From positions 1 through 64,000 of the forward strand of contig NZ_JYLN01000015.1 of the NCBI RefSeq assembly GCF_001439735.1: a stretch of 64,000 bases of DNA, given 5' to 3'. Positions 8,705 through 17,046 of this stretch are shown in pieces. Position 1 is the first letter of the stretch. Each line of letters begins with the position of its first letter. Source of the stretch: Pseudomonas paralactis. GTDB taxonomy: Bacteria; Pseudomonadota; Gammaproteobacteria; Pseudomonadales; Pseudomonadaceae. The notes below the pieces were generated by a model. It saw only the letters and a list, made by a program, of their open reading frames with translations. It did no database searches and was not told the DNA's origin. The position numbers and the translations under genes are program-made.

Positions 8705-9430
8705 ATGAACGCAGTCTTCGACTTTACTCGGCATCGCATCCTCGTCTCCGGTGCCAGCAGTGGCATCGGTCGCGAAATCGCGCTTCAACTGATCGCCAGC
8801 GGCGCGCAAGTGTTCGCCCTCGGCCGCGACGCCCAGGCTTTGGCCGAACTGGGTTGCCACACCCTGAGCCTGGATATCGCCGACAGCTTGGCCGTCGATA
8901 AAGCGCTGCAAGACCTGCCTCCACTGCACGGTCTGGTCAACTGCGCCGGTATCTCGCGGCTGGAGCCCGCCGCCGCCATCAGCGCCGAGGCGTTTGACCA
9001 GGTAATGAACGTCAACGCTCGCGCCGCTGCTCAGGTGGCCAGCCGCGTCGCGGCCAGGATGATCGAGGCGCATATCGCCGGCAGCATCGTCAATGTCTCC
9101 AGCCAGGCGTCGTTGGTGGCGCTGGACGACCATCTCGGTTATTGCGCCTCCAAGGCCGCGCTGGATGCAATCACCCGCGTGCAATGCGCCGAATGGGGTC
9201 GCTTTGGTATTCGGGTGAACAGCGTCAACCCCACGGTGACGCTTACGCCGATGGCGGCCATGGCCTGGTCCGACCCGGCCAAGCGCGATCCGGCGCTGGC
9301 GGCAATTCCCCTGGGGCGTTTTGCGCAGCCTGCAGAAGTGGCGTTGCCGGTGCTGTTCCTGCTCAGCGATGCCGCCAGCATGATCAGTGGCGTCAGCCTG
9401 CCCATCGACGGCGGCTACACCAGCCGCTAG
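8705..9430 (+). CDS. Short-chain dehydrogenase, L-xylulose reductase (DCXR)-like
   Basis: A 241-residue classical SDR. The cofactor turn SGASSGIG is at residues 15-22, NVSSQAS supplies the catalytic Ser and YCASK the Tyr-Lys pair. The segment NSVNPTVTLTPM ... WSDPAKR and the end PIDGGY strongly recall mammalian and bacterial L-xylulose reductase, which interconverts xylitol and L-xylulose. An ATG at 8705 is preferred over an upstream TTG. Because the long repeat separates it from the kinase gene, it may have its own promoter. Its stop codon overlaps that of the LacI gene on the other strand. The pentitol link is inferred from similarity and neighbours. Confidence 0.8.
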   Translation: MNAVFDFTRHRILVSGASSGIGREIALQLIASGAQVFALGRDAQALAELGCHTLSLDIADSLAVDKALQDLPPLHGLVNCAGISRLEPAAAISAEAFDQVMNVNARAAAQVASRVAARMIEAHIAGSIVNVSSQASLVALDDHLGYCASKAALDAITRVQCAEWGRFGIRVNSVNPTVTLTPMAAMAWSDPAKRDPALAAIPLGRFAQPAEVALPVLFLLSDAASMISGVSLPIDGGYTSR

Positions 9431-10431
9431 CCGTTTTCCAGCTGGCCGGCGATGACCACCTTGTCCCGCGGTTTGTACGGATCTTCCAGGCGGTCGAGCA
9501 GCAAGCGTACCGCGCTGCTGCCGGCCAGTGACGCGTCGTGGGCCACGCAGGCAATCGGTACGCCAAAGATATCGGCGAAGGGCAGGCGGTCGATACCGCA
9601 GATGGTCAGGCTGTCATGGGGGATGTTGTGCATGCGCAGCGCGCGCAGGGCGCCGAGCGTGATCAACTGGTTAAACCCCATGATCGCGTCCGGCGCCGAG
9701 TGTTCGGCGAGGTAGTCGAGTGTGTGCAGGTAGGATGGCATCAGCGTGTAGTCACCGGCTTGCACTTCCACCTGCACCTGGGGATGCGCGGCCAGCACTT
9801 CGCGCAAGCCTTTGAGGCGCTCCACGGTGATGCGCGAGTGCTCGGGGCCGGTCAGCACCAGCAGGCGCTTGAGGTGCGGCGTCTGGCGCAACAGGTAGTG
9901 CGCGGCCTGGATGCCGCTGTGGTAGTTGTCGAGCACCACGAGGCTGAACGGGCTGTCGTGAATCGTGCGGTCCAGCAGCACCACCGGGGTTTTGCCGTTG
10001 CCCAGGCGCTCCAGGTAGTCGGGCTGGTAGCTTGGCTCGTCGGAGACCGGAGACAGGATGATCCCCGCCACGCGGTAACCCAGCAGCGTATCGACTGCCT
10101 TGCTTTCCAGTTCTTCCAGTTCATCGGTGTCCACCAGCATGATGGTGTAGCCGTGTTGTTTCGCCTCGCGAGAAATGGCCTTGATCATTTCGCTGTAGAA
10201 CGGGTTGTCTACCGAGGCGGTGATCACGCCGATGATCAGGCTTTCGCTGCGCTTGAGCCCGCGCGCGAAGGCGTTGGGCACGTAGTCGAGCTCGCGTGCC
10301 ACTTCCAGAATGCGCGCCAGGGTTGCGGGCTTGACCAGGTCAGGTTTGCTCAGCGCCCGGGACACGGTGATGGTGGTCATGCCGACCCGTTTGGCGATGT
10401 CGCTGATGGTGACGGACTTTTTCTTGTTCAT
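9427..10431 (-). CDS. LacI-family transcriptional repressor of the polyol locus
   Basis: A 334-residue LacI/GalR regulator. The N-terminal helix-turn-helix VTISDIAKRVGMTTITVSRA (about residues 7-26) and the hinge YVPNAFARGLKR are intact. The ligand-binding domain (IIGVITASVDNPFYSEM onward) has the sugar-binding-protein fold. It lies convergent to the SDR gene at the end of the polyol locus. A central-CG palindrome at 2043-2062 is its likely operator, so it would derepress the importer when the polyol or its ketose binds. The ligand is not known. Confidence 0.88.
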   Translation of the reverse strand: MNKKKSVTISDIAKRVGMTTITVSRALSKPDLVKPATLARILEVARELDYVPNAFARGLKRSESLIIGVITASVDNPFYSEMIKAISREAKQHGYTIMLVDTDELEELESKAVDTLLGYRVAGIILSPVSDEPSYQPDYLERLGNGKTPVVLLDRTIHDSPFSLVVLDNYHSGIQAAHYLLRQTPHLKRLLVLTGPEHSRITVERLKGLREVLAAHPQVQVEVQAGDYTLMPSYLHTLDYLAEHSAPDAIMGFNQLITLGALRALRMHNIPHDSLTICGIDRLPFADIFGVPIACVAHDASLAGSSAVRLLLDRLEDPYKPRDKVVIAGQLENG

Positions 10432-10489
10432 CGGTAAGGCTGCGAGAGGACACAGCAGCAGGCTAGCATGTGTGCAGGCCCAGGGTGAT

Positions 10490-11353
10490 TCAAATCAGCG
10501 GGTCCCAGCGTTGCGACCAGTCACCTTCAGCCTTGACCACCTCGCGCAGTAACGCCAGCGCCTGCTGCAACACCGCCGAATCCCGCGCCCGCGAATACAC
10601 CAGGTACGTCGGGAAACTGAACTCCGGCGCCTTGGGCACGCGCTGCATCACGCCGCTGTCCAGGTAGCTTTGCACCACTCGCGTACGGAAATACCCGGCG
10701 CCGCCGTTTTCCAGGATGTACTGCAATGCCAGCGGCCCCAGGTTGAAACTCACGGCGGCACGAGCGCGGTCGGGCAGGGCGGCGTCATGTTGCTGGCGGA
10801 AACCCTGGCCCCAGTCGATATACACGTAGGGTTCGGGTTTGCTCGCCAATTGCACCAGGATCAGTTTTTCTTCCAGCACTTGCTCGACCTGCAAACCGGG
10901 CCAGTACTGCGGCTGGAACACCAGCGCGGCGTCAAGCACGCCCAACTCCAGCTGACGCAGCAGGTATTCGCCTTCACGCACTTCGGTACGCAGTGCATGT
11001 CCGGGGATATGCTCGCGCAACGCCTTGGCCCAACCGAGCATCAGCGGATTGCACAGACTGACCTCGCCGCCGATGTGCAGCACATTGCGATAGCCATCGG
11101 GTAGCGGCAGGTCACGCCGCGCCGCTTCCCAGGTTTGCAGCAACTGGTTGGCGTACACCACAAAGGCCTCACCGTCGGCGGTCAGGCGCGCACCGGCACG
11201 GTTGCGCACGAACAACGTACTGCCCAGCTGGCTCTCCAGGTTCTTCACCCGGGCGGTGATGGCGGTCTGGGTAACGTGCAGTTTCTCCGCGGCTGCAGCG
11301 AGGCTGCCGCAGCGGGTGATTTCGAGAAAGGTGCGTGCCAGTTCTATGTCCAT
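10490..11353 (-). CDS. LysR-family transcriptional regulator
   Basis: A 287-residue LysR regulator. The N-terminal winged helix reads MDIELARTFLEITRCGSLAA and continues with LHVTQTAITARVKNLES, followed by an effector-binding domain. The frame is open further upstream to 11647, but that part lies in the long repeat, so MDIELA at 11353 is the start. It lies 58 bases before the LacI gene on the same strand. LysR genes often control a divergent neighbour, but here the upstream side is a long repeat and the next gene points the same way. Its target is unknown. Confidence 0.85.
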   Translation of the reverse strand: MDIELARTFLEITRCGSLAAAAEKLHVTQTAITARVKNLESQLGSTLFVRNRAGARLTADGEAFVVYANQLLQTWEAARRDLPLPDGYRNVLHIGGEVSLCNPLMLGWAKALREHIPGHALRTEVREGEYLLRQLELGVLDAALVFQPQYWPGLQVEQVLEEKLILVQLASKPEPYVYIDWGQGFRQQHDAALPDRARAAVSFNLGPLALQYILENGGAGYFRTRVVQSYLDSGVMQRVPKAPEFSFPTYLVYSRARDSAVLQQALALLREVVKAEGDWSQRWDPLI

Positions 11354-11413
11354 AAGCGCCCCGGGTGATGAATGGGGGCATTGTAGAGCGATGCGCGATT
11401 GGAATGCGATCCA

Positions 11414-11438
11414 TGTGGGAGCTGGCTTGCCTGCGATG
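11414..11438. repeat. REP arm, left of long repeat copy 2
   Basis: TGTGGGAGCTGGCTTGCCTGCGATG is a REP sequence. Its inverted partner is at 11873-11899, on the far side of the long repeat. Confidence 0.8.
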
Positions 11439-11468
11439 GCGGCCTGGCAGTCAACACAGTTGGATTGT

Positions 11469-11825
11469 GTACATATCCATTGCTGCGGTAACGGCCACTT
11501 AGGGTTCCGCTCTGACAGCGGCTCACTTTTGAAAAAAAGCGCAAAAGTAAGCAAAACGCTCTTGCCCCACCACTCGGCACCTCGCCTAGGCTCGGTGTGC
11601 CCGTAATCCTCCAGTGATTTGGGGGGCCGCCGCCACGCGCCATCCATGGCGCGGGGCGGCTAAACCGGCATCCCTGCCGGTTTACCCCCCAAATCCCTGG
11701 CGAATTCCGGCCAGCGTGGTTTGACGGGGCGCCTGAGATCAAAAGCAGATCAAGAGCAAGATCAAGAGCGGCTCGCTTCGCATCGTGGTTACCGTTGGCT
11801 GCTATAACCTACAAAATTGTGTAGA
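11469..11825 (-). repeat. Long interspersed repeat, copy 2 (inverted relative to copy 1)
   Basis: This is the reverse complement of the repeat at 8261-8607, differing by scattered substitutions and small indels, for example GATC/CTTG variation in the AAGAGCAAGATC run. The end at 11809-11825 has CTACAAAATTGTGTAG, itself a near palindrome. With the REP arms it fills the 558 bases between the LysR and amidase genes; no gene is supported there. Confidence 0.85.
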
Positions 11826-11872
11826 AGCTGCGATGGCGGTGTGTCAGAGGTCAATGTGCTGACTGAACCCGC

Positions 11873-11899
11873 GCTATCGCAGGCAAGCCAGCTCCCACT
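11873..11899. repeat. REP arm, right of long repeat copy 2
   Basis: GCTATCGCAGGCAAGCCAGC followed by TCCCAC is the inverted partner of the arm at 11414-11438. It lies just past the amidase stop codon and may stabilise the 3' end of that message. Confidence 0.8.
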
Positions 11900-11911
11900 G
11901 TGGTGGGTATT

Positions 11912-13315
11912 TCAGGTCGGGCTTCTCGGTGTGTGCAAGTATTCTGTGGGGAATGCCTTTGCATACGCGTGACACACCCTCAACACCTGCTCATCGGCAA
12001 ACCGCGCGCCCACCACATGCAAGCCCACTGGCAAGCCATTCGCTGCCAACCCACAGGGCACTGACGCCGCCGGTTGCTGGGTGAGGTTGAACGGGTAGGT
12101 GAACGGCGTCCATTCCATCCACTCACTCATCCCCGAACCCGGCGGTACGTTGTGCCCGGCTTCGAATGCGGTGATCGGCATCATCGGCGACACCAGCACA
12201 TCGTAATGCTCATGGAACGCGGCCATCCGTGCCACCAGCGCCGCTCGGGCTTCCAGGGCCGTGTTGAAATCATTCAGGCTCAAGCGTTCGCCCCGCTGTG
12301 CAATACGCAGCAACCCGGGGTCGAGCTGTTGCTTTTGCGCCTCGCTCATTGTGCCGGTCAGGCGTGCTGCGCCGGCAGCCCATAGGGTGCTGAACACCTC
12401 CAGGGGGTCGCTGAAGCCAGGGTCGATGTGTTCGACATGGGCGCCCAGTTGCACCAGGCCCAGCACAGCTTGATCCACCACCTGGGCGACCTGCGGGTCG
12501 ACCTTCGCATAGCCGAACGTGGGGCTGTAGGCGACACGCAACCCCTTCAAGTCCGTTCCTGGAATGAGCCAGGGCGTGGTTCGCGGCGCGCCGATCAAGC
12601 CGTCCCGCACATCTGGCTGCGCCACGGCTTGCAGCATCAGCACGCTGTCTTCCACGGTGCGCGTCATCGGCCCCAGGTGCGACAGGATCGTCATAGAGCT
12701 GGCCGGCCATTGCGGCACATAACCGAAGGTCGGCTTGATCCCGAAGGTGCCGGTAAACGCACAGGGAATGCGGATTGAGCCACCGGCGTCGCTGCCCTGG
12801 TGCAGCACGCCCAGGTTCAACGCCGCTGCCGCACCGGCACCTCCGGAGGAACCACCGGCGGTAGTGCGCGTGTCCCACGGGTTGCGGGTGATGCCGTACA
12901 GCGGGTTGTCGGTCACGCCTTTCCAGCCGAATTCCGGGGTAGTGGTCTTGCCCAGCAGCACAGCGCCGGCCTTGCGCATGAAGGCCGAGAAGGGCGCGTC
13001 CACGTCCCATGGACCCACGGCCGATGAGGTGCGTGAGCCTTTGCGCGTGGGCATGCCGACCGTCAGTGTCAGGTCTTTGATCGACGCCGGTAAGCCATCC
13101 AGTGCGCCGCAAGGTTCGCCTTTGAGCCAGCGCTGTTCCGACGCTCGCGCCGCGTCCAGTGCGCCTTGCGGGTCGACATGACAGTAGGCATTCACCACCG
13201 GGTTGTAGCGCTCGATGCGCAGCAGCGCATCTTCAGTAACCTCCACGGGGGACAAGCTTTTGTCGCGAAAATGCTGCAACAGCTGCACCGCTGTCAGTTG
13301 GCCAATCTCACTCAT
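11912..13315 (-). CDS. Amidase-signature family amidase
   Basis: A 467-residue amidase-signature enzyme. The Ser-cisSer-Lys triad can be placed: Lys80 in LPASIKDL, Ser156 in TAGGSSGGAG and the nucleophile Ser180 in GSDAGGSIRIP. It hydrolyses a C-N amide bond in the cytoplasm. The start MSEIGQL at 13315 overlaps the stop codon of the M20 hydrolase gene (ATGA), so the two are translationally coupled. The Liv-type importer genes lie upstream in the same direction. The substrate is unknown; an amide or ureido compound fits the operon. Confidence 0.87.
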   Translation of the reverse strand: MSEIGQLTAVQLLQHFRDKSLSPVEVTEDALLRIERYNPVVNAYCHVDPQGALDAARASEQRWLKGEPCGALDGLPASIKDLTLTVGMPTRKGSRTSSAVGPWDVDAPFSAFMRKAGAVLLGKTTTPEFGWKGVTDNPLYGITRNPWDTRTTAGGSSGGAGAAAALNLGVLHQGSDAGGSIRIPCAFTGTFGIKPTFGYVPQWPASSMTILSHLGPMTRTVEDSVLMLQAVAQPDVRDGLIGAPRTTPWLIPGTDLKGLRVAYSPTFGYAKVDPQVAQVVDQAVLGLVQLGAHVEHIDPGFSDPLEVFSTLWAAGAARLTGTMSEAQKQQLDPGLLRIAQRGERLSLNDFNTALEARAALVARMAAFHEHYDVLVSPMMPITAFEAGHNVPPGSGMSEWMEWTPFTYPFNLTQQPAASVPCGLAANGLPVGLHVVGARFADEQVLRVCHAYAKAFPTEYLHTPRSPT

Positions 13316-14580
13316 GCCAGATCCCCCTGGGCCGCGTTCACCATGGCGCGCAGCAACACCGCGCAACCCGCCGCCAGGTCATCCGGCGCGGCGTTTTCGA
13401 TTTCGTTATGGCTGATGCCGCCTTCGCACGGCACAAAGATCATCCCGGCCGGGCCCAGTTCGGCGACGAAGATCGCGTCATGCCCGGCGCCGCTGACGAT
13501 GTCCATATGGCTCAAGCCCAACGCCTGGGCAGCGTCGCGCACGGCGTTGACGCAGGCCGGGTTGAAGTCCAGCGGTGGGAAGTCGGCGCTGGGCGTCAGC
13601 TCGAACGTCAACCCGTGCCGCGCCGCCGAATCCTGGATCACGTCGCGCACTTCATCGACCATGGCTTGCAGTTTATCTGCATGTAAATGACGCAAGTCGA
13701 TGGTCATGTGCACCTGGCCGGGGATCACATTGCGCGAGCCTGGGTGCAGGTTCAGGCAACCGACGGTGCCGCAGGCATGGGGTTGTTGTTGATGGGCGAT
13801 ACGATTGATCGCGCTGACCACCTCGGCGGCACCGACCAGAGCGTCCTTGCGCAAGTGCATCGGGGTAGGGCCGGCGTGGGCCTCGACGCCGGTGAGGGTC
13901 AGGTCGAACCACTTCTGGCCCAGGCAGCCCATGACCACGCCAATGGTGGTGGCCTGGTCTTCCAGCACCGGGCCTTGCTCGATATGCGCTTCGAAATACG
14001 CACCCACCGCATGGCCCGGCACTGCGCGCGAACCGGCGTAGCCAATACGCTGCAATTCGGCACCCACCGACAGGCCCTGATCGTCGAGCTTGTCGAGAGT
14101 GTCCTGCAAGTCGAACTTCCCGGCGAACACCCCCGAGCCCATCATGCATGGCGGGAAGCGCGAGCCTTCTTCGTTGGTCCACACCACCACTTCGATGGGC
14201 GCCTGGGTTTCGATCTTGAGGTCGTTGAGGGTGCGAATGACTTCCAGCCCGGCCATCACCCCATAGCAGCCGTCGAACTTGCCGCCGGTGGGCTGGGTGT
14301 CGATATGGCTGCCGGTCATCACCGGGGGCAGGGCGGGGTTGCGTCCAGGGCGACGGGCAAAAATATTGCCGATGGCGTCCACGCTGACGCTGCACCCGGC
14401 GGCCTCGCACCACTGTACAAACAGGTCGCGGGCCTGGCGATCTAGGTCGGTAAGCGCCAGGCGACACACGCCGCCCTTGGCCGTGGCGCCGAGCCGTGCC
14501 AGGTCCATCAGGGATTGCCACAGGCGGTCGCGGTTGATCAGCGGGGCATTGCTCTGAAGCGGTTGCGCAAGACTATTCAT
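13312..14580 (-). CDS. M20-family hydrolase, N-carbamoyl-L-amino-acid hydrolase / allantoate amidohydrolase type
   Basis: A 422-residue metal-dependent hydrolase of the M20 carbamoylase group (HyuC/AllC/beta-ureidopropionase type). Metal and catalytic residues are visible in GSHIDTQPTGGKFDG, TNEEGSRFPP, EAHIEQGPVLE and GAGHDA, with the dimer-domain HAGPTPM and the final GGISHNEIE. It should release CO2 and ammonia from a carbamoyl or ureido compound. MNSLAQ with a GGAGAT ribosome binding site is the start. It is coupled to the amidase downstream and follows the LivF gene by 13 bases. Confidence 0.85.
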   Translation of the reverse strand: MNSLAQPLQSNAPLINRDRLWQSLMDLARLGATAKGGVCRLALTDLDRQARDLFVQWCEAAGCSVSVDAIGNIFARRPGRNPALPPVMTGSHIDTQPTGGKFDGCYGVMAGLEVIRTLNDLKIETQAPIEVVVWTNEEGSRFPPCMMGSGVFAGKFDLQDTLDKLDDQGLSVGAELQRIGYAGSRAVPGHAVGAYFEAHIEQGPVLEDQATTIGVVMGCLGQKWFDLTLTGVEAHAGPTPMHLRKDALVGAAEVVSAINRIAHQQQPHACGTVGCLNLHPGSRNVIPGQVHMTIDLRHLHADKLQAMVDEVRDVIQDSAARHGLTFELTPSADFPPLDFNPACVNAVRDAAQALGLSHMDIVSGAGHDAIFVAELGPAGMIFVPCEGGISHNEIENAAPDDLAAGCAVLLRAMVNAAQGDLA

Positions 14581-14593
14581 CAGAGATCTCCAG

Positions 14594-15289
14594 TCAGGCA
14601 CTCAAGGCCAGATAACGGTTCTTGATCGACGGGTCGGCACGGAAGTCAGCGGCGCTGCCTTCGTACACCACGCGGCCCTGTTCGAGCACGTAATGGCGGT
14701 CGGCGAGCTTGTCGCAGACCATCAGGTTCTGTTCCACCAGCAGCACCGGCAAGCCATCGTCCTTGACCTTGCGCAGGATCTTCACCAGCTCGTCAACGAT
14801 CACCGGGGCCAGGCCCTCGGTGGGTTCGTCGAGAATCAGCAGCTTGGGGTCGTTGAGCAGGGCGCGGGCGATGGCGAGCATTTGCTGTTCGCCGCCGGAC
14901 AACGCATGGCCGGCGTTTTTGCGCCGTTCCTTGAGGCGCGGGAACATGGCGTACACGTCGTCCAGCTGCCAGCGGCTGTTTTTGCGCACGGCGATGCGCA
15001 GGTTTTCCTCGACACTGAGCAGGCGGAAAATTCCTCGGTTTTCCGGCACCAGCGCCAGGCCCTGGCGTGCAATTTCAAAGATTTTTTGCCCCACCAATGC
15101 CTGACCGTTGAAGTGAATCTGGCCCTGGCGCGGGCAAATGATGCCAAGGATGCTGCGCAGGGTGGTGGTCTTGCCGGCGCCGTTACGACCGAGCAGGGTC
15201 ACCAGTTCGCCAGGGTTGACGCTCAGCGACACGCCCTCCAGCACATGGCTCTTGTCGTAGTAGGAATGGATATTCTCGACGATCAGCAT
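14594..15289 (-). CDS. Branched-chain amino acid/amide-type ABC transporter ATP-binding protein (LivF-like)
   Basis: A 231-residue ATPase with Walker A GRNGAGKTT, signature LSGGEQQMLAIARAL and Walker B LLILDEPTEGLAP, the LivF wording. It is the second of two ATPases of a HAAT-family importer. Its start overlaps the stop codon of the LivG-like gene by one base. The catabolic genes follow directly, so the operon joins uptake to hydrolysis. Confidence 0.88.
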   Translation of the reverse strand: MLIVENIHSYYDKSHVLEGVSLSVNPGELVTLLGRNGAGKTTTLRSILGIICPRQGQIHFNGQALVGQKIFEIARQGLALVPENRGIFRLLSVEENLRIAVRKNSRWQLDDVYAMFPRLKERRKNAGHALSGGEQQMLAIARALLNDPKLLILDEPTEGLAPVIVDELVKILRKVKDDGLPVLLVEQNLMVCDKLADRHYVLEQGRVVYEGSAADFRADPSIKNRYLALSA

Positions 15290-16038
15290 CAGGCGGCCTC
15301 CCCAAGATAGGCAGTGCGTACACGTTCATCGGCGCGCACAAACTCCGGCGTGCCTTCCACCAGGATCTGCCCGTGGCTCATCACCGTGATGCGTTGGCTG
15401 ATGGACATGACAATGCTCATGTTGTGTTCAATCAGCAGCACCGTGTGGTCGCGCCCCAGGTCGCTGATCAGTTGGGTCATGATCGGGATATCGTCGATGC
15501 CCATGCCCGAGGTAGGTTCGTCGAGCATCAACAGTTTGGGTTTGGAGCAGATCGACATGCCCACCTCCAGCACCCGCTGCTGGCCGTGGGACAACTCACC
15601 GGCCAGGGTGTCGGCGCGGGCGGTGAGTTGCAGGCGTTCCAGCACCTGGTCGGCCATCTCCAGGTGCTCGCGCTTGCTGTCTACCCGACGCCAGAAGTTC
15701 AAGGCACGGGCGCCGTCGCGGCCCTGGGCGGCCAGGCGCAGGTTCTCGCGCACGCTGAGGTTCTGGAACAGGCTGGTGAGCTGGAACGAACGCGCCATGC
15801 CCAGGCCGACGCGGCCGTGGGCGGGCTTGCGCATCAGGTTCTTGCCGTCGAAATGGATCGCCCCGGCGGTGGCCTGGCGTTCACCGGTGAGGCAATGGAA
15901 CAGGCTGGTCTTGCCGGCGCCATTGGGGCCGATGATGGTGTGGATGGTGCCGGCTTCAACCTTGAGGTTGACGCCATTGACCGCATGGAACGCGCCGTAG
16001 GCCAGTTCCAGGTGTTGGGTTTCCAGCAGGATGCTCAT
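15289..16038 (-). CDS. Branched-chain amino acid/amide-type ABC transporter ATP-binding protein (LivG-like)
   Basis: A 249-residue ATPase with Walker A GPNGAGKTS, signature LSHGQQRVLEVG and Walker B LMLDEPTSGMG, followed by LLIEHNMSIVMSISQRI as in LivG. The frame is open beyond the gene, but MSILLETQ at 16038 overlaps the permease stop codon by ATGA and is the natural start. It pairs with the LivF-like ATPase. Confidence 0.88.
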   Translation of the reverse strand: MSILLETQHLELAYGAFHAVNGVNLKVEAGTIHTIIGPNGAGKTSLFHCLTGERQATAGAIHFDGKNLMRKPAHGRVGLGMARSFQLTSLFQNLSVRENLRLAAQGRDGARALNFWRRVDSKREHLEMADQVLERLQLTARADTLAGELSHGQQRVLEVGMSICSKPKLLMLDEPTSGMGIDDIPIMTQLISDLGRDHTVLLIEHNMSIVMSISQRITVMSHGQILVEGTPEFVRADERVRTAYLGEAA

Positions 16039-17045
16039 AGCCCTTGCTCCTTGGCGCCGACCGCGCGTTTGCGCGTGCCGCGCACCTTCTCGAACAGCGA
16101 CGCCAGGCCGCCCCACAAACCGCCGCGCATGAAGATCACCACCAGGATCAGGATCACCCCCAGCAGCATCAGCCAGCGCGGCCACAGGTCGGAGAGCAAA
16201 TCCCCCAACAGTACGATGGAGCCGGCGCCGAGCAACGAACCGAACAACGAGCCGGTGCCGCCGACGATGGTCATGATCAGGATGTTTTCGGACATTGCCA
16301 GATCGATATTGGACAGCGGCACAAAGTGCAGCAGCATGGCGTACAGCGCCCCGGCAATCCCGGTGACCGCACCGGACAGCACGAAAACCAGGATCTTGAA
16401 GTGCCGCGTGTCATAGCCGATGGCCGAGGCACGGGTTTCGTTTTCGCGGATCGCCATCAGCGTGCTGCCAAACGGCGAAGCGATCACCCGGCGTGCGCCT
16501 ATAAAGATCAGCAGGAACAGCACGGCGACAAAACCATAGAAGGCGCGGGCATCGGCCAAGGACAGCAGCACGGTCTCACCCACCCGAATTTCCGGGCGCG
16601 GCACGCTGAGCAGGCCGTTGTCGCCGCCGGTCCAGTCGCTCAGGGTATAGGCGACGAAGTAGGCCATTTGGCTGAACGCCAGGGTCAGCATCACGAAGTA
16701 AATGCCGGTGCGCCGAATCGCCAGGGCGCCTACCAACAGCGCGAGGAAACCACCGGCAATTGCGGCGCCGAGCAATGCAGTGAACAACCCCAGTTGCAGG
16801 TGGATCATCAGCAACGCCGCGCAGTAGGCGCCGGCCCCGAAGAAGATGCCTTGGCCGAATGACAGCAAGCCGGTGTAGCCCAACAGCAGGTTGCAGGCGA
16901 GGGCGGCCATGGCAAAGATCAGAATCTCGGTGGCCAGGGTGGCCGAGGGCAGTATCAACGGCAGGCCGATCAGTACCGCCAATACCCACAGCAGCATGGC
17001 TTTGGATTGGGTCTTGGCAAACGGCAGGGGATTTTTCTCGCTCAT
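16035..17045 (-). CDS. ABC transporter permease (LivM-like)
   Basis: A 336-residue integral membrane protein of the BPD_transp_2 LivM group. It shows the block LLGYTGLLSFGQGIFFGAGAY, the loop GATLMAIRENE-type FGSTLMAIRENETRASAIGYD and IVGGTGSLFGSLLGA. The start ATG is one base after the LivH-like stop codon. It forms the inner-membrane channel with the LivH-like permease. Confidence 0.87.
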   Translation of the reverse strand: MSEKNPLPFAKTQSKAMLLWVLAVLIGLPLILPSATLATEILIFAMAALACNLLLGYTGLLSFGQGIFFGAGAYCAALLMIHLQLGLFTALLGAAIAGGFLALLVGALAIRRTGIYFVMLTLAFSQMAYFVAYTLSDWTGGDNGLLSVPRPEIRVGETVLLSLADARAFYGFVAVLFLLIFIGARRVIASPFGSTLMAIRENETRASAIGYDTRHFKILVFVLSGAVTGIAGALYAMLLHFVPLSNIDLAMSENILIMTIVGGTGSLFGSLLGAGSIVLLGDLLSDLWPRWLMLLGVILILVVIFMRGGLWGGLASLFEKVRGTRKRAVGAKEQGL

Positions 17046-17046
17046 G

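Noticed and set aside
11354..11647. N-terminal extension of the LysR frame
   Set aside because: It lies in the long repeat; the LysR fold starts exactly at MDIELA.
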